The notes under the pieces were generated by a model. It was not told the origin of the DNA. It ran no database searches and was given only the letters and a program-made list of their open reading frames with translations. DNA of 13,869 nucleotides, taken from an uncultured Litorilinea sp. GTDB lineage: Bacteria; Chloroflexota; Anaerolineae; Caldilineales; Caldilineaceae. Made by a program: the position numbers and the translations under genes. This document shows, one piece after another, positions 1-7,013 of the stretch; within the stretch, counting starts at the first letter, position 1, and each line of letters opens with the position of its first letter. The stretch is from assembly GCA_937922105.1 (NCBI GenBank), contig CAKZVN010000050.1, forward strand, positions 1 to 13,869, given 5' to 3'.

Positions 1-61
1 CAGCAACACGGCGCGCCAACTGCGCTGAGCGCAGCCGGACGCCATCTCATCGCAACAACAC

Positions 62-97
62 AGCGGGCGCATCCCCAGACTTGGAGATGCGCCCGCT
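62..97. terminator. 12-bp stem-loop, probable terminator
   Basis: Positions 62-73 (agcgggcgcatc) pair perfectly with 86-97 (gatgcgcccgct) around a 12-base loop. In the minus direction the hairpin starts 71 bases after the LysM/PA14 stop codon and is followed by gtgttgttgcg, a weak T-rich tail. In the plus direction it is followed by cttta. It could end the minus-strand unit or act in both directions. One plus-strand frame stops at TGA 26-28, so a plus-strand gene may end just inside the left edge, but too little of it is visible to call. The U-tract is imperfect, so intrinsic termination is an inference. Confidence 0.6.
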
Positions 98-128
98 CTT
101 TACGGTCGCCAACGAATGGAGTTCGGCA

Positions 129-149
129 GGCGTTGCGCCAGGCAACGCC
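129..149. other. Small stem-loop after the LysM/PA14 gene
   Basis: Arms ggcgttgc (129-136) and gcaacgcc (142-149) form a perfect 8-bp stem with a 5-base loop. It lies 19 bases past the stop codon of the minus-strand LysM/PA14 gene. No T-run follows on either strand, so it is more likely an mRNA 3'-end structure than a complete intrinsic terminator. Confidence 0.4.
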
Positions 150-168
150 ACCGTGTCGCCGGATTCAC

Positions 169-1290
169 CTAGCGCCGCGGCTGCGGGCGCGCCGGCGGTT
201 GCATGGGCCGTCCAGGCTGGTGCGGATGGACGGGCCGCGCCGGTTGCACATGATGCGCCGGTTGGATCAACTCCCAATAGAAGGTGATCTCCGCGTCCTC
301 GGCCTCTTCGTAATACTCCACCACCAACTTGTGCCGTCCTTCCGGGACAAAGCGGTCGGCGCGATACTCGGTCACGGGCTGGATCTTCCAGCCGTCAATG
401 ATCAGCTCGTCGTTCAGATAGACGCGCACCCCGTCATCGGCGCGGGCGATAAAGCGATAGTGGCCCGCCTTGAAGTACTCATACTTCTCCCAACGCACGC
501 TGAAGCGGTCCTGCGGCATGTTGTTGAAGGGGCCGCCCTTGAACCAATTGAAGCGAATCTCCAGGTCCTGGCGCTCCAGCACAAAGTCGCTGAAATACTT
601 GTCCGCAAAGTAGAAGCCTCGCCAATACGGATCACTTCCCTGGGGAACAGGCGGCTTGGGTTGCGGCATGGGCAACGGCATCGGCTGCGGCATGGGCTGC
701 GGGCGCGGCCCCGGTCCGGGCATAGGTCCCGGTCCGGGCATGGGTCCTGGTCCCGGCAACGGCATAGGCAACGGTTGCGGCAACGGCAGGGGCTGGGGCA
801 GCGGCACCGGGCCGCCTGTTGCCGGAATACAGAGCACTTGACCGACCGAAATCCGGTTGAGGTCATAAATGCCGTTGACGCGCGCCAGCGAATAGAGGTC
901 CAGCCCATAGCGCAGTGCGATGGCGGAGAGAATCTCCCCGCGGCGCACCGTGTGATAATGCACACAGGGCGTGCCACCCGGCCCCGGTCGTACCGGCGCG
1001 TCGGGGATGATCAACTGTTGGCCCACATAGATGCGATTGGCGTTTTGGATGCGGTTGGCCTTCATCAGCGCATCCAGCGTCACTCCAAAGCGCAACGCAA
1101 TCGCGCCCAGGGTATCCCCGGCGCGGACGGTGTAAACGCGCGCCCACTGTTCTTGGGCCGGATAGGACTGGGCAGGCGCGGCCTGCGCTGCAGCGGGGAA
1201 AAGGGCAAGCAACGGCAGCAAGGCAACCAATCCCGCCACCACGGCTTTGCGCCAATTGAGTTTCCCCAGTTGTTTACCAATGTGATGCAT
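169..1290 (-). CDS. Secreted LysM-LysM-proline-rich-PA14 protein
   Basis: A 373-residue exported protein. A basic start and hydrophobic core (about residues 14-38, ending AAAQA) form a signal peptide, probably cleaved near residue 38. Two LysM repeats follow, at about 52-96 (YTVRAGDTLGAIALRFGV) and 112-155 (HTVRRGEILSAIALRYGL). Each ends in the typical vGQxLxIP. Residues about 159-216 are a Pro-rich linker with GPGPMP-type repeats. Residues about 222-343 match a PA14 domain, including FSVRW, AGHYRF, DDGVRVYLND and LIIDGW. The tail is rich in Pro and His. LysM domains bind peptidoglycan or chitin and PA14 domains usually bind carbohydrate, so this is probably a cell-wall-attached glycan-binding protein with no catalytic domain. 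Cys109 and Cys154 flank LysM2 and could form a disulfide. The ATG has AAAGGAA 6 bases upstream. The gene lies 124 bp downstream of rho on the same strand and may be cotranscribed or have its own promoter. Confidence 0.9.
   Translation of the reverse strand: MHHIGKQLGKLNWRKAVVAGLVALLPLLALFPAAAQAAPAQSYPAQEQWARVYTVRAGDTLGAIALRFGVTLDALMKANRIQNANRIYVGQQLIIPDAPVRPGPGGTPCVHYHTVRRGEILSAIALRYGLDLYSLARVNGIYDLNRISVGQVLCIPATGGPVPLPQPLPLPQPLPMPLPGPGPMPGPGPMPGPGPRPQPMPQPMPLPMPQPKPPVPQGSDPYWRGFYFADKYFSDFVLERQDLEIRFNWFKGGPFNNMPQDRFSVRWEKYEYFKAGHYRFIARADDGVRVYLNDELIIDGWKIQPVTEYRADRFVPEGRHKLVVEYYEEAEDAEITFYWELIQPAHHVQPARPVHPHQPGRPMQPPARPQPRR
643..816 (-). repeat. Proline-rich linker repeat, including three 18-bp units
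   Basis: This stretch encodes LysM/PA14 residues of about 159-216, dominated by PLPQ, PMPQ and GPGPMP motifs. Positions 707-724, 725-742 and 743-760 are three tandem 18-bp units of the type ggtcccggtccgggcat, drifting in the third. The repeat stays in frame, so copy number can change linker length without breaking the protein. Confidence 0.75.
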
Positions 1291-1414
1291 ACGATGTTCC
1301 TTTCGTTGCAGACCGTCAAAGCCTGTGGATCGAGCGTCGCCCGCGCAGGCAACACGACAGATCGGTGCTTGCTAAAGGCCATGACGCAGAAACCGGCTGC
1401 GCGATACGGCTGTT

Positions 1415-2521
1415 TTACGAAACCGGCGCCGGGTTCAGCCGCGCCAACAATTCGGCGTTGGTGGGAAACTGCTCCAAGAGTTTGAGCAAGCCGGACACAG
1501 CGGCTCGCGGCGTCCCCTTGCCCAGCCAGCGCCGCAAAGTCGCCAACTTCGCCAGTTCCTCCGGCCCATAGAGCCGGTCCTCCCGGCGCGTGCTGCTCGC
1601 CAGCAGGTTGATCGCTGGGTAGATGCGTGCCTCCGCCAATTCCCGGTCCAGAATGATTTCACTGTTGCCTGTCGCCTTGAACTCCTCAAAAATTAGGTCG
1701 TCCATGGCGGAGCCGGTCCCCACCAGCGCAGTGGCAATCACCGTCACCGAGCCGCCGTGCTCGATCTTGCGCGCCAGGCCGAAAAAGCGCCGCGGCATCT
1801 CCAGCGCGCTTGCGTCAATCCCGCCGGTGAGCGAGCGCCGCGCGCCGCCGCCCTGCAAGTTGAATGCGCGCGCCATGCGCGTCAAACTATCCACCAAAAC
1901 CACCACATCGCGCCCCAGTTCCAATTCGACGCGAATATGCGCCAGTGTCAGCTCCGCCAGCGCCACATGCTCGCGCGTGCTCTGGTCGTTGGAGCTTGCC
2001 AGCACCTGCCCCGGAATGGCGCGACGAAAGTGGGTCACCTCTTCCGGGCGCTCGTCCACCAACAGCAGGATGATGCGGATGTTGGGGTCGTTGGCGTGAA
2101 TAGCCTCGGCGATCTGTTGCAAGAGAATGGTCTTGCCCGCTTTCGGCGGCGCGACGATCAGCCCGCGCGTCCCGCGACCGATGGGCGCGATCAAATCCAC
2201 CATGCGCATGGCAGGCACGCCGGTGATCCCCAGATCGAAGCGCTCGAAAGGGTCAATGGCTGCGAGACGCGCAAAGGCTGGGCGCTTGCGAAACTGGTCG
2301 GGCGTCACCCCGCTAATGCTTTCGATGGTATGCAAGGTGGTCCCTTGCTTGGTGCGCTTGGCGAGGCCCACCACCTCTGCGCCGTCCACCAATCCGGTCT
2401 GGCGCGCCAGCGCCGCGGGAACCAGCACATCCTCCGGTGTGCGCGCAAAACTCAGCGCCGGGTCCAAGAGATGACCACCGCCCCCCTTGCCCGCGGCGAA
2501 AATCCCACGTACTTCGCTCAT
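1415..2521 (-). CDS. rho: Rho-like transcription termination helicase, short divergent paralog
   Basis: A 368-residue hexameric RNA helicase/ATPase of the Rho family (E. coli Rho has 419 residues). The motor domain is intact. Walker A is APPKAGKT (124-131), the catalytic acid region is VDERPEEVT (E157), and Walker B is VVVLVDSLTR (D211). The Q-loop region is ARRSLTGG and the arginine-finger region is STRRED (R312). The N-terminal helical domain is absent, and an in-frame TGA lies five codons upstream of the ATG, so the short form is real in this sequence. The cold-shock-like RNA-binding domain survives only in its second half (PEDVLVPAALARQTGLVDGAEVVG). Where RNP1 (GFGFLR-like aromatics) should be, residues 11-18 read GKGGGGHL. 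The R-loop reads TGSAMDD, with Ala at the position of E. coli Lys326. The start overlaps the peptidase stop (ATGA), with no good Shine-Dalgarno. It is probably a second, specialised Rho rather than the housekeeping copy. Confidence 0.9.
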   Translation of the reverse strand: MSEVRGIFAAGKGGGGHLLDPALSFARTPEDVLVPAALARQTGLVDGAEVVGLAKRTKQGTTLHTIESISGVTPDQFRKRPAFARLAAIDPFERFDLGITGVPAMRMVDLIAPIGRGTRGLIVAPPKAGKTILLQQIAEAIHANDPNIRIILLLVDERPEEVTHFRRAIPGQVLASSNDQSTREHVALAELTLAHIRVELELGRDVVVLVDSLTRMARAFNLQGGGARRSLTGGIDASALEMPRRFFGLARKIEHGGSVTVIATALVGTGSAMDDLIFEEFKATGNSEIILDRELAEARIYPAINLLASSTRREDRLYGPEELAKLATLRRWLGKGTPRAAVSGLLKLLEQFPTNAELLARLNPAPVS

Positions 2522-3903
2522 AGCGTCTTCACATCAAGTTTCGCCAATTCATGCAACAACATGGCATACGCCACACAGGCGCGGCGGAAGCTGCTCACGC
2601 GCCAAAACTCGTTGGGCGAGTGGATATTCTCATCCGGCAGCCCAAAGCCGAAGGTCACCGTGCTCACGCCCAAATGTTCGCGGAACAAATTGTAAAGGGG
2701 CACGCTCCCGCCGCTGCGCGTCAGGTAGGGCGGCTTGCCGTACAGTTCCTCCAACACGGCGTACGCGGCGACATTGCCCGGATGATTCGCCTCCACCACA
2801 TAGGGCAGGGCCGCATTCTGCATGATGGTCACCTCCACCTTCACGCCCGGCGGGGCCAAACGCATCACATGCGCGGCGACCAACTGCGCGATGCGGCCCG
2901 GCTCCTGATGCGGCACCAAGCGGCAGGTGATCTTGGCGTGGGCCTGCGCAGGCAAGACAGTCTTCATCCCTGCGTCGGTGAAGCCACCCCAGATTCCGTT
3001 CACCTCCAGTGTCGGGCGCACCCAGGCGCGCTCCAGCGTAGAATAACCCGCCTCGCCGAACAACTCCGGCACCCCCAAGCGCCGCACATAGGCCTCGGCA
3101 TCGAAAGGCACCGCGGCGATCGCGGCCTTCTCCGCCTCGCTCAAGACATGCACCTGGTCATAGAAGCCCGGCACGGTGATACGCCCTTGCTCATCGTGCA
3201 ACTCCGCTAAGATGGCAACCAGCGCATGGATGGGGTTCTGCACTGTGCCACCATAAATGCCCGAGTGCAGGTCCGCTGCGCTGCCGGTCACATCTACTTG
3301 CAACGCGCACAGCCCGCGCGTGCCCAGCGTCAACTCCGGCTGGTCTTCGGCCCACTGCCCGCCGTCCGCGCTCACCGCCAAATCACAGGCAAAGCGCGCG
3401 CGCTGCGCAGCCATAAACGCCGGGAGTTGCGGTGAACCGATCTCCTCTTGGCCCTCCAGGAGGAATTTGACGTTGAGCGGCAGCGCGCCCTCGGCTTGCA
3501 AGAGCGCTTCCACCGCTAGGATGGTGGCGAACATACTGCCCTTGTCGTCCGAGGCGCCACGGGCATAGATGCGGTCCCCCTCCACCACCGGCGTAAAGGG
3601 CGGGTGCGTCCACAGCTCCAGCGGGTCCACCGGCTGGGTGTCGAAATGACCATAGATCAGCACCGTGGGCTTGCCCGGCGCGTGTAGCCATTCGCCGTAG
3701 ACAACAGGATGCCCGCCGGTGGGCAAGATTTCCACCCGTTCCAACCCGGCGCGTGCCAGCCGCGCCGCCACCCACTCCGCGGCTGCCTGCACCGCCGTCG
3801 TATGGGCAGGCAGGCTGGAGATACTGGGAATCCGCAACAATTCCAAGAACTCCGCCAAGTTCTCCGCCTGCTTGGCATCCAAAATGCGTTGCCATCCGCT
3901 CAT
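2518..3903 (-). CDS. M20-family dipeptidase-like metallopeptidase
   Basis: A 461-residue cytosolic zinc peptidase of the M20 (CNDP/PepV-like) family, which cleaves dipeptides or short peptides with a two-metal centre. Visible ligands and catalytic residues are GHFDTQP (H86, D88), ARGASDDKG (bridging Asp about 119), EGQEEIGS (catalytic E153 and ligand E154), SADGG (D180) and NIHSPNE (H428). The lid/dimerisation domain lies between about 190 and 310. I chose ATG 3901-3903 because AAGGAA (3911-3916 on the complement) sits 7 bases upstream. A GTG at 3939 would add 12 polar residues without a Shine-Dalgarno. The stop codon overlaps the rho start by ATGA, and the methyltransferase ends 58 bp upstream. 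No signal peptide is seen. The family is clear; the exact substrate is unknown. Confidence 0.93.
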   Translation of the reverse strand: MSGWQRILDAKQAENLAEFLELLRIPSISSLPAHTTAVQAAAEWVAARLARAGLERVEILPTGGHPVVYGEWLHAPGKPTVLIYGHFDTQPVDPLELWTHPPFTPVVEGDRIYARGASDDKGSMFATILAVEALLQAEGALPLNVKFLLEGQEEIGSPQLPAFMAAQRARFACDLAVSADGGQWAEDQPELTLGTRGLCALQVDVTGSAADLHSGIYGGTVQNPIHALVAILAELHDEQGRITVPGFYDQVHVLSEAEKAAIAAVPFDAEAYVRRLGVPELFGEAGYSTLERAWVRPTLEVNGIWGGFTDAGMKTVLPAQAHAKITCRLVPHQEPGRIAQLVAAHVMRLAPPGVKVEVTIMQNAALPYVVEANHPGNVAAYAVLEELYGKPPYLTRSGGSVPLYNLFREHLGVSTVTFGFGLPDENIHSPNEFWRVSSFRRACVAYAMLLHELAKLDVKTL

Positions 3904-3910
3904 ATTCAAG

Positions 3911-3916
3911 TTCCTT
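3911..3916 (-). promoter_or_regulatory. Ribosome binding site that fixes the M20 peptidase start
   Basis: The complement reads AAGGAA with a 7-base spacer to ATG 3903-3901. It favours the 461-residue peptidase over the GTG-initiated longer frame at 3939. Confidence 0.6.
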
Positions 3917-3961
3917 TTTCGGTTTGAGTCGTCATTCACGGTGGGAAAAGCGGCGACCGCG

Positions 3962-4732
3962 TTAAGGCTTGCGCGCCCGCGTTGCCAGATAGCAGGGCAT
4001 GTACTCGGCTAATGCCATGCCTGCCCACGTGTCTTCATAGAAGCCCACCAGCACAAAGCCTGCGTCCAGTTGCCCGCCGATCTGGTCGTCCAGCGTGTGA
4101 CTGTATTCCATGGGCTGCAAGTCGTCCTGATAGCGCCGCAACTCCTCCGGTCGCAGGTGGGTGAGGTCGGAGTAAGGCAACTTGTGGCGCACCTGCAACA
4201 CACCGTGGTCGTGCAATTGCATATCGAACAAATAGAGCGCCGGGTTGGTGAACCCGGCTAGCAGTTCCCCGTCGGGTCGCAACACCCGGTAGGCCTCGCG
4301 CCAGACCGGGCGCACATCCGGCACAAAGAGATTGGAACATGGATGCACAATCAGGTCGAAGCTCGCATCGGCAAAGACGCTCAAATCCGCCATGTCGCCT
4401 TGCACCGTGCGAATCTCCAGCCCCTCGCGTTCTGCCACCAGCTGGTCTTGCGCCAACTGCGCGGGCGAGTTGTCGAAGACCGTCACCCGCGCGCCGGCAG
4501 CCGCCAGCGTCGGTCCCTGTTGCCCGCCCCCGCCCGCCAGACAAAGCACGTCGCACCCCGCCAACGACGCCGGAAACCATGCGCGCGGCACCGGCTTGGT
4601 CGGCGTCAAGACAATGGACCATTCCCCCCGCCGCGCCGCCGCGATCACCTCCGGTCCCACCGGGATGGTCCACTCGCTCCCCCGCTCCACCGCCTTGTCC
4701 CACGCGCGGCGGTTATACTCCAACACGCTCAT
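3962..4732 (-). CDS. Class I SAM-dependent methyltransferase
   Basis: A 256-residue Rossmann-fold methyltransferase of the UbiE/Methyltransf_11 type. Motif I is VLCLAGGGGQQGP (residues 62-74), the variant with Ala replacing the usual Asp or Glu before the glycines. The acidic residue that binds the ribose hydroxyls is D87 in VTVFDNSP. Next come QGDMADL (about 111-117), FDLIVHP (about 125-131) and EAYRVLRPDG (about 146-155). An N-terminal segment (NRRAWDKAVERGSEW) precedes the core and a substrate-side region follows residue 160. The acceptor substrate cannot be told from sequence. The ATG has AAGGG about 9 bases upstream. It is first in a minus-strand run with the M20 peptidase, rho and LysM/PA14 genes, and divergent from the glycosyltransferase gene. 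The 58-bp gap to the peptidase allows cotranscription. Confidence 0.9.
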   Translation of the reverse strand: MSVLEYNRRAWDKAVERGSEWTIPVGPEVIAAARRGEWSIVLTPTKPVPRAWFPASLAGCDVLCLAGGGGQQGPTLAAAGARVTVFDNSPAQLAQDQLVAEREGLEIRTVQGDMADLSVFADASFDLIVHPCSNLFVPDVRPVWREAYRVLRPDGELLAGFTNPALYLFDMQLHDHGVLQVRHKLPYSDLTHLRPEELRRYQDDLQPMEYSHTLDDQIGGQLDAGFVLVGFYEDTWAGMALAEYMPCYLATRARKP

Positions 4733-4761
4733 GCATCAACCCTTGCCTCATCCGGTTTGGC

Positions 4762-4787
4762 GGATTGCCGCGCCTGCGCCACAATCC
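4762..4787. promoter_or_regulatory. Inverted repeat in divergent intergenic region
   Basis: Arms ggattg (4762-4767) and caatcc (4782-4787) are spaced by 14 bases, in the 114-bp gap between the divergent methyltransferase and glycosyltransferase genes. An 8-base palindrome atgatcat lies at 4792-4799. Both could be operator half-sites, but 6-bp arms arise often by chance and I see no clear -35/-10 pair on either strand. Confidence 0.2.
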
Positions 4788-4834
4788 TCCCATGATCATT
4801 GAGCACACACCGGCGCGTGCTGCACGCATTCTCG

Positions 4835-4839
4835 AAGGA
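4835..4839 (+). promoter_or_regulatory. Ribosome binding site that fixes the glycosyltransferase start
   Basis: AAGGA with a 7-base spacer to ATG 4847. It favours this start over an in-frame TTG at 4799, which has no Shine-Dalgarno. Confidence 0.6.
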
Positions 4840-4846
4840 TTCGCCC

Positions 4847-5899
4847 ATGTCCGTATCACCCTTTGCTACGCCGTCTCGCTTGGCTAGTGCCCTACACACC
4901 GTGCGCCATGCCACCGGTGTCGTCATCACTGTCTACTTCCGGCCCGACCATGACCCCGACGCGGGCTATGCGCTGGTGGCGGATACCGTCGCCATGTACC
5001 TCCACGAAGTGGCGCACCCCGCCGCGCTCTGTCTCAGCGTGGACGGTCCTGGTCCCGGCGTTGCCGTCGCCCGTCGCATTGCCGCAACCACCGGCGTGCG
5101 CGTGGTGGAGGGTGAAGTCAACCGCGGCAAGTTCGCCGCGCTGGCGTTGGGCATGCGCGACCTGCTGCAAAACCCCGCGCTTGCTTACTTCGCCGCGGTG
5201 GATCAGGACGGCGATCACTTCGCCAACGACCTACTCAACTTCATTCGTGCTGCCGAGCATGTGCGCGAGCAAACCGGCAACGACCGTGTGGTGGTGATGG
5301 GCAATCGCCTCTCGCGCCACCGGCCCCTGGGCTTTCTGCGCGCCGAGCAAGAGGAATTAGCCAACCGCATTCTGTTCGACGCGCTCACCTATCATGCCGC
5401 GGTCACCGGCGCACCTCTGCGTCTCCAATATCTCACCACCCAGGACGCGCTGCCCGACTTCCACGCCGGCTACAAGGTCTTCAGCCGCCCCAGCGCGCAC
5501 GCGGTCTTCGACCATGAGCCGCCGCTCCTCGACTTGCCGCCCAACGCCGCGCTGCGCCACGCCATCGAAGCCGTCATGACTGTGGAAGCACACCTGGACG
5601 GTGCAATCTTGGCGGCGGTCAACCGGCGCACCTTCGACGAACAGCCCATCTCGCTCTTCGCCGCGCTCAACCGCGCCCGTCTCCACGCCGACCTGATCCT
5701 ATGGCCCTGTTTGCGCCTGGGCGTGCCGCCCCACTTCGTCGCGCAATGGCTGGACAATCACCTGCCCGCGCTGCTGTTGGGGACCCTCGCGCCCCAGGGG
5801 CAAGCCGAGTTGGTCGCTATCCGCGACCTGGTCTTGCGCGACCTCGGCCTGGACCCGGACCAAGCGCCGCCGCCCTTCCGCCGCCCGCGCTTCGTCTGA
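4847..5899 (+). CDS. Putative GT2-like (GT-A fold) glycosyltransferase
   Basis: A 350-residue protein with a GT-A-like pattern. VVITVYFRP (about 25-33) is the first strand. EVNRGKFAALALGM (about 90-103) resembles the N-x-GK-x-x-AL segment of family 2 glycosyltransferases. AAVDQDGDH (116-124) supplies a DxD-type metal and nucleotide-sugar site. VVVMGNRLSR (about 148-157) and DFHAGYKVFSRPSA (about 204-217) parallel the GxR and GFKvFxR segments of polyprenyl-phosphate sugar transferases. No transmembrane helix or signal peptide is evident, so it is probably cytosolic or peripheral. It could transfer a sugar to a lipid, glycan or small acceptor; donor and acceptor are unknown. It is monocistronic: divergent from the methyltransferase and only 16 bp from the end of the convergent PLP enzyme. 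Alternative: a nucleotidyltransferase-like member of the same fold. Confidence 0.65.
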   Translation: MSVSPFATPSRLASALHTVRHATGVVITVYFRPDHDPDAGYALVADTVAMYLHEVAHPAALCLSVDGPGPGVAVARRIAATTGVRVVEGEVNRGKFAALALGMRDLLQNPALAYFAAVDQDGDHFANDLLNFIRAAEHVREQTGNDRVVVMGNRLSRHRPLGFLRAEQEELANRILFDALTYHAAVTGAPLRLQYLTTQDALPDFHAGYKVFSRPSAHAVFDHEPPLLDLPPNAALRHAIEAVMTVEAHLDGAILAAVNRRTFDEQPISLFAALNRARLHADLILWPCLRLGVPPHFVAQWLDNHLPALLLGTLAPQGQAELVAIRDLVLRDLGLDPDQAPPPFRRPRFV

Positions 5900-5929
5900 T
5901 CTATTTCACCTTGCTCTATTTCACCTTGC
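5900..5929. repeat. 15-bp perfect tandem duplication across a stop codon
   Basis: The unit tctatttcaccttgc occurs twice back to back, at 5900-5914 and 5915-5929. On the minus strand each unit contains aag gtg aaa tag in the same frame. The duplication therefore gives the PLP enzyme a second copy of its last three codons and stop. It fills the whole gap between the two convergent genes. Confidence 0.9.
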
Positions 5930-6959
5930 CGCGCCCCCACACGGGCCAAACGACCTCCACCTGCTCGCCGCGATAGCCCACCAGTTCGTCGTGCAGGTTG
6001 AGCGCCATCTCCTGGTGCAGCGGAATCCACGTCAACCGCTCGCCTACCCGGAAACGGTGCGACGACCGGCTCACATCCACATGCCCGTGTTCGATGGACA
6101 TCCCCGTGAAGAAAATCTCCGGGTATTCCACGCAATAGCCGTAAGGAACCGGTGGGTAGGAGCAAAAGGTCTTCATACCGCCGTCCACAATCACCCGATC
6201 ACGCGTGGGCGCGCTCACCACCGTGGTGATGATGCGCAGCGGGCAACGCTCGTCGCTCAAGTCCTCGCGGCTCTTGACACGCGTCACATGCTCCCATACA
6301 TAAGACCCGGCGCGATGCTCGCCCCAGCCCAACGCCGCGGTGGTCTCCTCCAGCCCGGTCCCACCGCCGCTGACCAGATGCACCGGAATCCCGTCCCCTT
6401 GAATCAGCGCGACGGCCTCGTCCACAAAGGCTTTGGCATCGGCACGGCTGGGATAGGTCATCAGCCCCCGGAAATCAATCCCCGGCAAGTCGGCGAGGGT
6501 GCGCGCCAACGCCTGGGCTTCCTGGGGCGACTGCACCCCACAGCGCTTGGCCCCCGTGTCCAGCTCGATCAGTGTGCGCACCGTGCCACCGAATTGCTGC
6601 GCGCCCTCGGATAGTCCACGCGCGGTCGTCTCCGAGTCCACCGCCACGGTGATGGTGGCGCGCTTGGTCAAGCGCAGCAACCGTTCGACTTTGGTCGCAC
6701 CCACAATGTTGAAGGGGATGAGGATATCGGTGATCCCCGCGGCGACCATCACCTCGGCCTCGCCCACCTTTTGGCAGCAGATGCCCACTGCACCGCTCGC
6801 CACCTGCATATGCGCGATCTCAGGAATCTTGTGCGACTTGGTATGGCTACGCAGCGCCACGCCCGCAGCCGCGGTCAGCGCGGCATAGTCGCGCAAATTG
6901 CGCGCCAACTTGTCCAAATCACACACCACAGCCGGCGTATCCAAATCATGAATCAGCAT
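5916..6959 (-). CDS. D-threonine aldolase / D-serine dehydratase-like PLP enzyme
   Basis: A 347-residue fold-type III PLP enzyme with an alanine-racemase-like N-terminal barrel and the C-terminal domain of D-threonine aldolase/D-serine dehydratase. It likely acts on D-beta-hydroxy amino acids. The start is MLIHDLDTPAVVCDLDKL, and RSHTKSHKIPE (37-47) carries the PLP lysine, most likely K41. ELDTGAKRCGV (about 132-142), HLVSGGGTG and the phosphate-site region follow. The C-terminal metal site, H-x-C in D-serine dehydratase and H-x-D in D-threonine aldolase, reads LHQEMALNLHDE here, giving H315 and E317. Asp-to-Glu is conservative and suggests an aldolase-like enzyme with an altered metal site. 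The ATG has GGAG 8 bases upstream. It follows the AAA ATPase gene by 54 bp on the same strand and may be cotranscribed with it, though no functional link is obvious. Confidence 0.88.
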   Translation of the reverse strand: MLIHDLDTPAVVCDLDKLARNLRDYAALTAAAGVALRSHTKSHKIPEIAHMQVASGAVGICCQKVGEAEVMVAAGITDILIPFNIVGATKVERLLRLTKRATITVAVDSETTARGLSEGAQQFGGTVRTLIELDTGAKRCGVQSPQEAQALARTLADLPGIDFRGLMTYPSRADAKAFVDEAVALIQGDGIPVHLVSGGGTGLEETTAALGWGEHRAGSYVWEHVTRVKSREDLSDERCPLRIITTVVSAPTRDRVIVDGGMKTFCSYPPVPYGYCVEYPEIFFTGMSIEHGHVDVSRSSHRFRVGERLTWIPLHQEMALNLHDELVGYRGEQVEVVWPVWGRGKVK

Positions 6960-7013
6960 CGGAAGGCTCCATCAGGTAGCATGGGCAAGGCTCGACCGGT
7001 ACGCCTGCACCGG

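Noticed and set aside
707..760. Possible CRISPR or regulatory repeat
   Set aside because: The three 18-bp units are contiguous and in frame, encoding GPGPMP-type linker residues. There are no spacers.
133..1485. Long plus-strand open frame (about 450 codons) opposite the LysM/PA14 gene
   Set aside because: It is an antisense shadow. The translation is Arg/His/Gln-rich low complexity with no domain, and the minus strand encodes clear LysM and PA14 domains.
1757..2695. Plus-strand open frame opposite rho
   Set aside because: It is a shadow of the conserved Rho motor domain, with no independent start signal.
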